Positions 7,726-15,620 of a DNA stretch of 64,000 nt are shown here, in pieces (within the stretch, counting starts at the first letter, position 1; each line of letters starts with the position of its first letter). The DNA comes from Breznakibacter sp047600785 (lineage in GTDB: Bacteria; Bacteroidota; Bacteroidia; Bacteroidales; Marinilabiliaceae), in the NCBI GenBank assembly GCA_047600785.1, contig JASGKH010000002.1, positions 1,054,001 through 1,118,000 of the forward strand. Direction: 5' to 3'. The position numbers and the translations under genes are program-made. A model generated the notes under the pieces. It ran no database searches and was not told the DNA's origin. It was given only the letters and a program-made list of their open reading frames with translations.

Positions 7726-8541
7726 TTACATTTGGCTCATTACAATTCTATCAAATAATTTGTCTCCCAGATAAACTCTCATCCAAACCATTGGCTTTGC
7801 GAATTTACCAACCCTGTACCTTGTCTTAGGATTGTTGGTCGAAATGATTTTTGAAACAGTGTCGGCAATTACGGAAGGTTTTGAAGAACCATTCCCTTGT
7901 GCTGCTTTTTTCGTTCCGTCAATGATTTTATTCATCATGTCGGCGTATGCGCTTTGTTTTGAAATCTTTGAAAAACTATCCAGCAAGACCGAACCAAACT
8001 CTGTTGCAATAAACCCTGGTTCAAGCACCACAACTTTAATGTTGAATGGCTTTAATTCCAAACGTAAACAATCGCTCAGTCCTTCAACTGCGTGTTTACT
8101 TGCATGATACCAAGCACCCATTGGGAAATACATTTTGCCGCCCATCGAAGAAGTGTTAATGATCAAACCGTTTTTCGCTTTTCGCATGTGCGGAACAACC
8201 TTTTGTGTCATGGCAGCCATACCAAACACATTCACCTCTATTTGTTTTCGGGCTTCTGTAAGTGGAACATCCTCTACCGAGCCATAAAGTCCATAACCAG
8301 CATTGTTCCAAAGCACATCAATTTTTCCTTCCTTCTGAATGATGGTGTCAACGACTTTGTCAATGTCCGCTTCGTTAGTTACATCCATTTGTATTGGATG
8401 TCCGCCAAGTGTTTTTAAATCCTGCATTTGGTCGATTCTACGAGCAACCGAGTAAACAGTATGACCTTGTTGAATGAGTTTTTTAGCGGTTTCTTTACCC
8501 ATTCCAGAACTTGCACCTGTGATTAAGATTACTTTTTTCAT
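7726..8541 (-). CDS. Short-chain dehydrogenase/reductase
   Basis: A 271-residue classical SDR. The cofactor motif TGASSGMGK is at residues 8-16, NNAG at 79-82, the catalytic serine at 131-132 and YxxxK at Tyr145/Lys149. The DVT motif at 53-55 and the arginines after the second strand (VARRID) point to NADP(H). Such enzymes reduce or oxidise small carbonyl compounds; the substrate is open. It is the first gene of the three-gene unit with the membrane protein and the AraC regulator. All key residues are present. Confidence 0.9.
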   Translation of the reverse strand: MKKVILITGASSGMGKETAKKLIQQGHTVYSVARRIDQMQDLKTLGGHPIQMDVTNEADIDKVVDTIIQKEGKIDVLWNNAGYGLYGSVEDVPLTEARKQIEVNVFGMAAMTQKVVPHMRKAKNGLIINTSSMGGKMYFPMGAWYHASKHAVEGLSDCLRLELKPFNIKVVVLEPGFIATEFGSVLLDSFSKISKQSAYADMMNKIIDGTKKAAQGNGSSKPSVIADTVSKIISTNNPKTRYRVGKFAKPMVWMRVYLGDKLFDRIVMSQM

Positions 8542-8691
8542 TTTTGTTGTTTAAAATTTATGATGCAAATGTCTGAAGAATGCCAAGGCTGGAGGTAATA
8601 CAAAAACGGGTTAGTTGTATACTAATTCTCTTTTCGGTCTGTCAGTCCCGTAAAAGCGCGGTCGGATTTGGAGTAGCACTGTCCCAAATGC

Positions 8692-8832
8692 TTGCCGCCA
8701 GCGGCTGGCGGTATAAAACGTAGCGGAGTGCGTGGCTGCAAACCTATCCCCTGATACTGACTTTGTCAGCGTGGGCTGACCTTGCAAATTGCACTGAAGC
8801 CGCTATGTCTTATGACCGTTTGTTAGTTGCCG
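8692..8832. repeat. Cassette spacer element 8
   Basis: Left arm GGCGGTATAAAACGTAGCGG then AGTGC (8707-8731) pairs with GCACTGAAGCCGCTATGTCT then TATGACCG (8791-8818). The inner half-sites GGCTGCAAACCTATC and ACCTTGCAAATTGC are shared with element 11. The rest of the 300-bp gap between the dehydrogenase and the acetyltransferase (8542-8691) contains no gene. Confidence 0.8.
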
Positions 8833-8841
8833 TGTTTTATT

Positions 8842-9348
8842 TTAATTTAATTCTAATTTCAATATTACCGCTTTATCAATCTGCTGAATCGTTTTAAAAT
8901 TATTCTTTTCCAACACTTTTATTGAAGAACTGTTTCCTATCTCTGTTTCAGCTTTTATTGCTTTGACATTTTTATTTTCACGGATCCAGCTAATCAATCC
9001 AGCAATGGTCTCTGTCATAAAACCTCTATTGCGATAATCTAAATCAGTACCATAGCCAATCTCAACCTCTCCAAGATCATTTGGCTCTCCATGAAAGCAA
9101 ATCCCTCCAATTATTGCTTTTTGAACTTTCTCGATTACAATCCACATAGTATAAAAGTCTGAATCTTTTGATGTGTCTACAATATTTGGTAATAGGTCAT
9201 TTAAAATAGCTTCTTTAGTTTCATTATCAATCAATGATTGAGATGGAACCAATCCAAGCTCCTTTGCAAAATCATTGGGTGAATCAATATGTTTCTTTAG
9301 CTCCTTAGCTGTCAAAGGTCTTATCAATAATCTTTGTGTCTCAATCAT
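8842..9348 (-). CDS. GNAT-family N-acetyltransferase
   Basis: A 168-residue protein of the RimJ/RimL-like branch: it starts MIETQRLLIRPLTAKEL, contains the strand GEVEIGYGTDLDYRNRGFMT, where RNRGFMT carries the acetyl-CoA-binding loop, and has the late segment KAETEIGNSSSIKVLEKNNF. It would move an acetyl group from acetyl-CoA to an amine on a protein terminus, antibiotic or small molecule. GNATs are among the commonest cargo of mobile cassette arrays, which agrees with its position alone between spacers 8 and 9. Confidence 0.85.
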   Translation of the reverse strand: MIETQRLLIRPLTAKELKKHIDSPNDFAKELGLVPSQSLIDNETKEAILNDLLPNIVDTSKDSDFYTMWIVIEKVQKAIIGGICFHGEPNDLGEVEIGYGTDLDYRNRGFMTETIAGLISWIRENKNVKAIKAETEIGNSSSIKVLEKNNFKTIQQIDKAVILKLELN

Positions 9349-9371
9349 AATGTTGTGTCTATTTTTAACAT

Positions 9372-9508
9372 GGCAACTAACGTTGGGCGGTATGGCCAGT
9401 TAAGGGATTGCGGAGCGACGTTCTTATCAACCGAGATAAAAGATTGATGCGGGTGATGACCTTCGCAAACCACCGCCCCCCTTATGGCTTATACACTGTG
9501 TTGGCGTT
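9372..9508. repeat. Cassette spacer element 9
   Basis: Left arm CTAACGTTGGGCGGTATGGC then CAGTTAAGGG pairs with CCCCCTTATGGCTTATACAC then TGTGTTGGCG at the right end. The centre has GGGATTGCGGAGCGACG and CCTTCGCAAACC, the usual inner half-sites. On the minus strand it ends in CGTTAGTTGCC. The remaining 9509-9662 is AT-rich and holds nothing recognisable. Confidence 0.8.
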
Positions 9509-9662
9509 TCGTTGTTTTTCATTTGCACTGTTCTTGTTCCCATTTAGTAGTTTATGGCTTTTAGTACATTCGAAATCATCAATATCAATTTATGTGTATG
9601 CATTGATAATTCGTGCAACAATGACATACCTCAAAAAAATTGGGCTGCTTCGCGGTAAATAG

Positions 9663-10574
9663 TTAAAAAGCACGAACAGCACGAACATGGTTTGCAGTGC
9701 CCTTACTGACGCCGCTCGCGTCGCCGCCGAAGAAATAGAATATCCTCGCGTTGCCTGCATTGAGCTCCGACGACGACCAGTAGTAGCTTCCTGTAAAAGG
9801 AGTAGTTGAAGCATTACCATCGTTGGTTAGGGCTTTTTGCACTTCGTAATAATTATTCCAAACATGGTTTAATTCGCCAATACTCGGCAAATACCAATCG
9901 TTATATGTCCCGGTGCCATAGTCGGCATTGGTGTAATCGGCACAAAGTTGCGCAGCGCTGCTTGTGTGTCCGCTTTGCCCGGTTATGGCTGTTGTATTGC
10001 TTGCTCCGTCCCAGTCGTTAGTAGTGTCAATGGCCATGCTTGTAATGTTACTCCATTTGCTGCTTAGGCTTAGGTCAACCATGCTCACTATAAGCCCGTG
10101 CTGCCCGGTGTGGTCAACCCGGAATACCACGCCGCCACCGTAGAGTTCGCCTACGTAGCGACCACTTGTTCCGGTAGATGAACCTGCTGTTTTGGCATAT
10201 AACGCATAAGGGACACTCAACAATTGGCTGGTACCTGCTATGGTATATGTTGTTAATGGGGCTGTTGTGGCTGTTTTTGTTTCAATGAAATATGGCCCGT
10301 TTGACCAGTCAATTGCATTAAAGCCTGCACCTCCTCCAATTTCAATACTTGCCAAACCATTGGCATTGGTTATGGGAGTTTGTGTTTCGGTGTAAACTAT
10401 TGTTCCTGTTGGAGAACTTTGGCGGATATTTATTTCCATGCCAATTTGAGTGTTAATTACCAAGGCATTGCTGCTGTTGCGGATTACTGCCTGGTAGCTC
10501 ATTTTTTCGGGTGATTGGGCAAACGTATTTACCGTTAATATTACGGCTGTGAAAATTATAATTATTTTTCTCAT
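9663..10574 (-). CDS. Secreted DUF1566-type lectin-fold protein with candidate DGR variable end
   Basis: A 303-residue exported protein (signal peptide MRKIIIIFTAVILTVNTFAQ). Residues 22-135 are strand-rich, beginning MSYQAVIRNSSNALV as in many Bacteroidota surface proteins. From about residue 140 comes a DUF1566/Fib_succ_major domain, a C-type-lectin-like fold: GGGVVFRVDHTGQHGLIVS, then YNDWYLPSIGELNHVWNN, SYYWSSSE and a terminal VRAVRAF. The last 30 codons before VRAVRAF are nearly all NNC with varied first two bases (CTC, GGC, TTC, GAC, AGC, GTC), unlike the rest of the gene. That is how a variable region looks after adenine-specific diversification. No reverse transcriptase or template is in the window. 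It is 2 bp behind the T9SS gene. Confidence 0.75.
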   Translation of the reverse strand: MRKIIIIFTAVILTVNTFAQSPEKMSYQAVIRNSSNALVINTQIGMEINIRQSSPTGTIVYTETQTPITNANGLASIEIGGGAGFNAIDWSNGPYFIETKTATTAPLTTYTIAGTSQLLSVPYALYAKTAGSSTGTSGRYVGELYGGGVVFRVDHTGQHGLIVSMVDLSLSSKWSNITSMAIDTTNDWDGASNTTAITGQSGHTSSAAQLCADYTNADYGTGTYNDWYLPSIGELNHVWNNYYEVQKALTNDGNASTTPFTGSYYWSSSELNAGNARIFYFFGGDASGVSKGTANHVRAVRAF

Positions 10575-10576
10575 GT

Positions 10577-11077
10577 TTATTGGTTTTTAATGACTTTAAA
10601 GGTTTTTACTTCTTTCCTGTTTTGGATTACCTTAACAAAATAGGTGGCTGGTAAGAGATTATGCATAACAATGCTTGTCTGGCAGCCTGTAATTTTTTCG
10701 CTTTGTAAAAGTTTTCCCCGCATGTCGTACAATTGAAAGTTTAAGTTTGATAATACAAAATCTTTAACTTCCAACGTCAGGTAATCGGCAGTTGGGTTAG
10801 GGTAAGCCGTAACCAAAAGGGTTATCGTTTTGGCTTCTTCAATGGCTGTTACTGCCGAAATTTTATAGGGTTGCAGTACACCCTGTACCGCAGAACCGTT
10901 TGTTCCTGTTTGTGTGGTGTAAACAATCTGTCCAACAGAATAGCTCACCGAGCCTCCGCTACCCGAAGCATTACCGCCTGTGGAGTTAACACTTTCTTGT
11001 GCCTGCAGTACTGTCAGTCCAAGTCCTAACAAAAGGACAGCACTTAATTGTAATCGTTTGTGTCGCATTTGTGACAT
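10577..11077 (-). CDS. Short T9SS-sorted secreted protein
   Basis: A 166-residue protein with a signal peptide (hydrophobic LSAVLLLGLGLTVLQAQ), a 50-residue glycine- and serine-rich middle (GNASGSGGSVSYSVGQIVY), and a type A type-IX-secretion sorting domain over the last 75 residues: AYPNPTADYLTLEV, then LYDMRGKLLQ, NLLPATYFVKV and a lysine-rich end. The sorting domain sends proteins through the outer membrane and is cleaved when they are attached to the surface, so the host must have a type IX system. It forms a two-gene unit with the DUF1566 protein, suggesting a surface-exposed binding pair. A second ATG 9 bp inside (MRHKRLQ) is an alternative start. Confidence 0.8.
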   Translation of the reverse strand: MSQMRHKRLQLSAVLLLGLGLTVLQAQESVNSTGGNASGSGGSVSYSVGQIVYTTQTGTNGSAVQGVLQPYKISAVTAIEEAKTITLLVTAYPNPTADYLTLEVKDFVLSNLNFQLYDMRGKLLQSEKITGCQTSIVMHNLLPATYFVKVIQNRKEVKTFKVIKNQ

Positions 11078-11157
11078 TCTTTTTTAATTGTTATTACTCC
11101 CTGTTTGTTTATCGTTTAATACTCTGTTTATCTGTGACGGCGATGCTTTTTCCAATG

Positions 11158-11295
11158 AACGCCAACGGCGGCGGTATGAAAAGTTGCCGATTGCGGGCGA
11201 TTTCTTGTCAAGTTACACCAAGATTGAAGCGGGCTGCAACCCTTGAATAACCTACAGAACCGGCAATTTTTTATACCGCGTGTACAGGCTGGCGT
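11158..11295. repeat. Cassette spacer element 10
   Basis: GCGGTATGAAAAGTTGCCG (11171-11189) is almost perfectly complementary to CGGCAATTTTTTATACCGC (11261-11279). It keeps the ATTGCGGGCG and GCTGCAACC centre blocks. This is the best-paired arm in the array. The element separates the T9SS/DUF1566 unit from the DUF6994 gene. Confidence 0.8.
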
Positions 11296-11335
11296 TTTTT
11301 TTCGTCCTATGTTTCCAAAACCTTTCATAATAGTC

Positions 11336-12037
11336 CTAATTGATTTGGTATAAACTTTCTAAAATCCTTTTGTTTCTTTTTTTCATTAAATCTATTGTAT
11401 GTTCTTTGTATTGCTTATACTCGTCAATAGTCTGAGGTAATGGTGGTCTGTTAAAATTGTCAAACGGTAAAGAAAATTCAACTTGTTCTTTTTGGTCAAT
11501 AAAGTCTTGTAAATGAAAGAAGTCAACATAACCTTTGAAGTCAATAAACAAGTCAAAAAAGTCTTTGTAGTTTGTTAAGGTCTTTGAAAGTGGGTTTTCT
11601 TCGTCTCTGTAAAAACGTCTAATACATTCCATTGTCAAATCAAACCTGTCGCAAATTATTCTGCTAACACCTCTGGCTTGATTAATTGTGAAGCCATTCT
11701 TTTTATGGGCAGGAAAAACTATGTGTCCGCCAATTGTCCGTACTTTATGTTTGAGTTCTTCTTTTTCCAAGTCTGAAAGCCAACCGTCAAACTTATTGCT
11801 ATATTTTCCGTCAAAATGCGGACACATCCTGTCGCTTGACAAGTTCATACACAAATTGTTTCTTATTAGAAATCTGCCATAACTGTCACCTTTTATTTCC
11901 AAAGTAAATATTTTTCCATTAGGCAATTCTTTACTCCATAATAACTTGTGGGCTTCATATAATTTTTGACTGTCTGTGTCAGGGTCACCACACTTACTGT
12001 CTTGTCGAAAGTCAAAATCTATGTCAATTATTGCCAT
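11336..12037 (-). CDS. DUF6994-like protein
   Basis: A 233-residue soluble protein. The open frame runs 45 codons further upstream, but that part reads through spacer 11; the ATG at 12035-12037 (MAIIDIDFDFRQDSKCGDPD) gives a start that fits the family. Recognised features are DFDFRQD, DPDTDSQKL, a YEAHKLLWSKELPNG segment and NLSSDRMCPHF, which I recall as the DUF6994 pattern. The function of that family is unknown. It is a common hypothetical on plasmids and in accessory islands. It is the single gene between spacers 10 and 11. Confidence 0.65.
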   Translation of the reverse strand: MAIIDIDFDFRQDSKCGDPDTDSQKLYEAHKLLWSKELPNGKIFTLEIKGDSYGRFLIRNNLCMNLSSDRMCPHFDGKYSNKFDGWLSDLEKEELKHKVRTIGGHIVFPAHKKNGFTINQARGVSRIICDRFDLTMECIRRFYRDEENPLSKTLTNYKDFFDLFIDFKGYVDFFHLQDFIDQKEQVEFSLPFDNFNRPPLPQTIDEYKQYKEHTIDLMKKRNKRILESLYQIN

Positions 12038-12083
12038 TTTCAGTCTTACTATTTCGTTGTCGTGTCGGTCTTTACGCTTGCCT

Positions 12084-12206
12084 GAACGGTCGGCGGTATG
12101 CGACGTGCGGGACTGCGTGGCTGCGAACCTATCACCCGTTACGAACCTTGCCTGCGGGAACTGAACTTGCAAATTGCTACATCGTTTCTTTCAACCGTGC
12201 GTTGGG
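12084..12206. repeat. Cassette spacer element 11
   Basis: Left arm AACGGTCGGCGGTATGCGAC then GTGCGGGACTGCG, centre blocks GGCTGCGAACCTATC and GAACTTGCAAATTGC, and a diverged right arm ending CAACCGTGCGTTGG. Arm pairing is weaker than in elements 5, 8 or 10. Its right end merges into the direct repeat starting at 12197. Confidence 0.65.
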
Positions 12207-12257
12207 GTAGGCAAGCTCTTTGGCAGGTTTTGGTCGTGTGTTGGCTTTTTGTTCGAC
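12197..12257. repeat. Left copy of direct repeat flanking the nuclease-like gene
   Basis: Starts GTGCGTTGGGGTAGGCAAGC and continues through GGTTTTGGTCGTGTGTTGGC. It aligns over about 60 bp with a copy at 15558-15620, in the same orientation, on the other side of the 3.2-kb gene. Confidence 0.55.
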
Positions 12258-12288
12258 CAGCCAATGTGCTTGACTACAAGGTCAGGGT

Positions 12289-15200
12289 TTAATAATTATC
12301 ATTGATTTTTTTTAAAACCTCTAAAACAGGTGCATTTACAATATTATCAGGAATAATCGGGTTGTCTCCTTTTTTTATTGCAACACTCTCTAAATCATGC
12401 AGCCCAATTTCCCAAGCATTACGAACGATAAGCTCTTTCTTAGTAATTGAATACTCTTCAAAAGGGTCAATCTTATTAACATTCAAAACAATCTCGGCAG
12501 GACAGAATCTGAATGACTTAAAATAGTTGAACGCACTTATTAAATTATTCAGGTTTTCGGGTGATATAGCATTCATCTCATGAAATCTTGATGCAGAAAA
12601 GATAATGTCACCAGATTTAAATTCTTCTTTTTTTAAATCTGTTCCTATGTGTACTCTGTACCAATGAGGATTAAACCTATCAACACCTTTGATAATTGTG
12701 ATTCTAATTTTCTCATTCATATCAATAGCTCCGAATCTATTTATCCAATCTGTAAATATTTGGTTTCCTGCATTGCCATTTTCATATCCTATAAATATAC
12801 TGAACCCATATTTACCAAGAAAAAAACCAAATCCTTTCCATTGTGCTTTATCCCATAGATTAGTGTCAATTATCGAAGATACTTTTCGCTGATTATGTCC
12901 AATTTTATTTAAATCGAAATCAGGTTTTGAATTAGTCGTTTCTTCTTTCACATCGAAGTTGTACTTTAATGGAGTTACCCTTTTTAAAGGAAATTCTTTT
13001 ATTGATTTTTTATTTAACCAATTGTCGAAGAAAAGTTTTGGCTCATTTCCCAGAACATTAATTGTGAAATTTCTATGCTCTAGTATAAAAGATAATCTTT
13101 CGTTTAATTCTTCATTTTTAAATAAATTCTCTAGCAGTTTCTCTGGTTCATTTATAAAAAAGTGGGATGCTATTACATGACTTGTCAACTCTAAAAGCTT
13201 TTTCCATAAATTCTCTTGAATATCTCTTGAAAAAGAGAATTTATTTATTTCTATCAAATATTCAGAAGATGAGCCATGAACTATAAACTGAAACAAGCTT
13301 TCATTTATTTTCCTAGTAAGCTTAATTTTAATAATTTCTGTATTTGGAAACACATCTTGCAATGATGTTGCTAAAAAGCTTTCAAAAAATGCTGCAAATG
13401 TTTCTGCTGCCAATAGTAATTCGATATCTTTCTCAAAACCAAAAATAAATGTACAACCAAGAATTTTTGTTGTTATTTGGAGTTCGGCATCCGAAAGCAA
13501 GTTGGTATCGTATAATATTTGATTTCTAAATGGTTGCCCGGCAACTATCTCAAAATGTTTAGCTAATTCAATTTCATTATCAATACCTATTTTTTCGTAA
13601 TCACTTTTTATTAATTCAGTATATCCGAGTTTAAATAATACTGCATTTTGAGATAACCATAAACATTGATTTTCCAATAAATCAGGTAAAAATGAAAGCA
13701 AACTGTCTTTTTGTGAATTTGTATTTAAAAGCCGAACTGCTAAACAAGCATCTAGCAATTCAAAAATAGGAATTTGGCCTTTTTCTTCACCTATTTCAAC
13801 TTGATTTGATATTACATTAAATAATTCATGCCACGTTAAGAAATTGGGAATTCTTCCAATCAACTGTTCATTTATTGATAAATGTTTGGCGCAATCATAA
13901 ACTCGCTTGTCAAGAATACCCTTTTCATACCATGACTTAAAAGCAATAGAACTCGCTGAAATAAAACAATTATTGGATGCCCAAAGCAAACCCATTTCAT
14001 TATATGAATGCCCAAGCCCTTCAAGAGCTAAATACAAACCATCATTACTCTCTTCTTTCGCGAGCTTCAAAACTGATTTGCCAAAATAAATAATACTTTC
14101 TTTGTATTGTCTTGCAACAAACTTTTGGCCTGCTCTTTTGAGAAAAGTATGCCCAGCAGATAATTCAGATGAACGTTTTTCATCAATTGAAGCAATAACG
14201 TCTATAAGATTATCATAGACTGAATTGTCTGGAAATAAACCCCCTATTTCCTCAAACATTTTTTTAAAGCTTTCAAAAGGAAAATCTATTAAGCCAACAC
14301 TTTCTGATAGATATTTGGCTAATTCTTTTAAATAATCATCTGGTTTTCTCTTTTCTGAAGCAGAATCCATGAGTTTTTCTAAAGCTTTGTAGACCTTAGC
14401 AATTAAAGAAGAACAAGGTTTATTAGCTTTATTTGAATAATTGTCTAGTAGATTATATAATTCTCCTTGCTCATTTGAAAAATCTATTTTGAAATCTTCC
14501 AGATTACAATTAGCAGCACAAAAGCCTCTTAAAGAATTAAATAAGTTGACATATAATTCGATTTCGGATATTGCTGAATCTATAGAAATAAAATTTTTAA
14601 ATTCCTTATATTCATCAATAAAAGATGAGAAGTCATCGTAATAATACAGATATGTCCAAGCTCTTTGATAGTGTATGCGAATCCATTGTTTGTTTGAGTT
14701 TACTTTTTTACAAAATCGAATAGCTCTATCAAATTTTCCTTCAATTTCTTCACGTGGTTGTTCTAATTTTCTTGATAAGATAGCTGCTTCAAGAGCGTCT
14801 TCAACTAATTGAAAATCATATTCAAAATATCTATTTGGGTTTAGTATATTTTCTTCAAGTTCTTTAAGTCTTTTATTACGACTAGCATCATTTTTTCCAA
14901 TTAATGTTTGTTTATTTTTAAATACATTGGATAGATTCAAAGAATCGATAGCGATTTCAAGTAAATTATTACCATATATCTTTTCCAATATCCACGTTCC
15001 ATCAAGAATTATAATATCCAATCCAAATTTTTTAACAAAAACATCTTGCGCTTCTTTCTTTTTTTTACTTGATGGAGTCTGATTTGTAATAAAATAAATC
15101 CTTGTATAATCACGCTTTGTAGCAATTATCTTTTTTATATCGCTTTCAGCTTTGCTCTTCCAAGTTGCTTTTGCACTAAATGCAAATGCCCATTTCTCAT

Positions 15201-15522
15201 CTTTTTCCCAACCATTCTCTGGAATAAACCATCTATCTGATATTGTTTCTGAAACAGGATAAGTTTCAGAATCTGTTTTCCCGTCACCGCCACCCGTTGG
15301 TCCAACTTGCGGAATTAAGTTTGGGGCTATAGTTTTTTCTGATAATTTTCTACAAAGCGTTTCAAATTCATCTTGTTTTTGATTGGTTGTGATTTGAGAA
15401 AGTTCAAATGCTAATTGTTCTCTAGGTAATTCAACATCATAAATTATTTCAGAATCCGAAAAATATTCTGGTCTTCTCAATCTATAAAATTCAGATGGTG
15501 TATTTTTCCTAATATTTTTCAT
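12289..15522 (-). CDS. Large nuclease-like/TPR protein, candidate defence effector
   Basis: A 1077-residue AT-rich protein. Residues 45-190 look like a PD-(D/E)XK nuclease of the Mrr type: a helix with FETLCRKL, then GPTGGGDGKTD with Asp80, WAFAFSAKATW with Lys118, and a Rossmann-like end (RIYFITNQTPSSKKK, then IIILDGTWILEKIYG). The SAK replaces the usual ExK or QxK, so activity is uncertain. Residues 210-700 are helical repeats of TPR type (for example SIIYFGKSVLKLAKEE and LALEGLGHSYNEMGLL). A strand-rich end includes NPHWYRVHIGTD. Proteins joining such a nuclease to sensor repeats are typical of single-gene anti-phage systems. It is the longest gene in the array and the only one flanked by direct repeats. 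No ATPase motif was seen. Confidence 0.65.
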   Translation of the reverse strand: MKNIRKNTPSEFYRLRRPEYFSDSEIIYDVELPREQLAFELSQITTNQKQDEFETLCRKLSEKTIAPNLIPQVGPTGGGDGKTDSETYPVSETISDRWFIPENGWEKDEKWAFAFSAKATWKSKAESDIKKIIATKRDYTRIYFITNQTPSSKKKKEAQDVFVKKFGLDIIILDGTWILEKIYGNNLLEIAIDSLNLSNVFKNKQTLIGKNDASRNKRLKELEENILNPNRYFEYDFQLVEDALEAAILSRKLEQPREEIEGKFDRAIRFCKKVNSNKQWIRIHYQRAWTYLYYYDDFSSFIDEYKEFKNFISIDSAISEIELYVNLFNSLRGFCAANCNLEDFKIDFSNEQGELYNLLDNYSNKANKPCSSLIAKVYKALEKLMDSASEKRKPDDYLKELAKYLSESVGLIDFPFESFKKMFEEIGGLFPDNSVYDNLIDVIASIDEKRSSELSAGHTFLKRAGQKFVARQYKESIIYFGKSVLKLAKEESNDGLYLALEGLGHSYNEMGLLWASNNCFISASSIAFKSWYEKGILDKRVYDCAKHLSINEQLIGRIPNFLTWHELFNVISNQVEIGEEKGQIPIFELLDACLAVRLLNTNSQKDSLLSFLPDLLENQCLWLSQNAVLFKLGYTELIKSDYEKIGIDNEIELAKHFEIVAGQPFRNQILYDTNLLSDAELQITTKILGCTFIFGFEKDIELLLAAETFAAFFESFLATSLQDVFPNTEIIKIKLTRKINESLFQFIVHGSSSEYLIEINKFSFSRDIQENLWKKLLELTSHVIASHFFINEPEKLLENLFKNEELNERLSFILEHRNFTINVLGNEPKLFFDNWLNKKSIKEFPLKRVTPLKYNFDVKEETTNSKPDFDLNKIGHNQRKVSSIIDTNLWDKAQWKGFGFFLGKYGFSIFIGYENGNAGNQIFTDWINRFGAIDMNEKIRITIIKGVDRFNPHWYRVHIGTDLKKEEFKSGDIIFSASRFHEMNAISPENLNNLISAFNYFKSFRFCPAEIVLNVNKIDPFEEYSITKKELIVRNAWEIGLHDLESVAIKKGDNPIIPDNIVNAPVLEVLKKINDNY

Positions 15523-15557
15523 TCGTTATTCTCAATGTATTACTTATCACTTCCGCT

Positions 15558-15620
15558 GTGCGTTGGCAAGAAAACAGCTCTTTTGCAAACTTTGGTTGTG
15601 TGTCGGCTGTTCATTTATCG
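15558..15620. repeat. Right copy of direct repeat flanking the nuclease-like gene
   Basis: Begins GTGCGTTGGCAAGAAAACAG and continues CTCTTTTGCAAACTTTGGTT and GTGTGTCGGCTG. It matches the left copy at roughly two thirds of positions. No GGCGGTAT-type arm follows, so the recognisable array ends here. Confidence 0.5.

Noticed and set aside
1522..12206. Calling the spacers standard integron attC sites
   Set aside because: The GTTRRRY end is exact only in element 4 and the RYYYAAC partner is not conserved; no integrase was seen. Reported as integron-like only.
1522..12206. CRISPR array
   Set aside because: Repeat units are long, imperfect palindromes separated by whole genes, not short direct repeats with uniform spacers.
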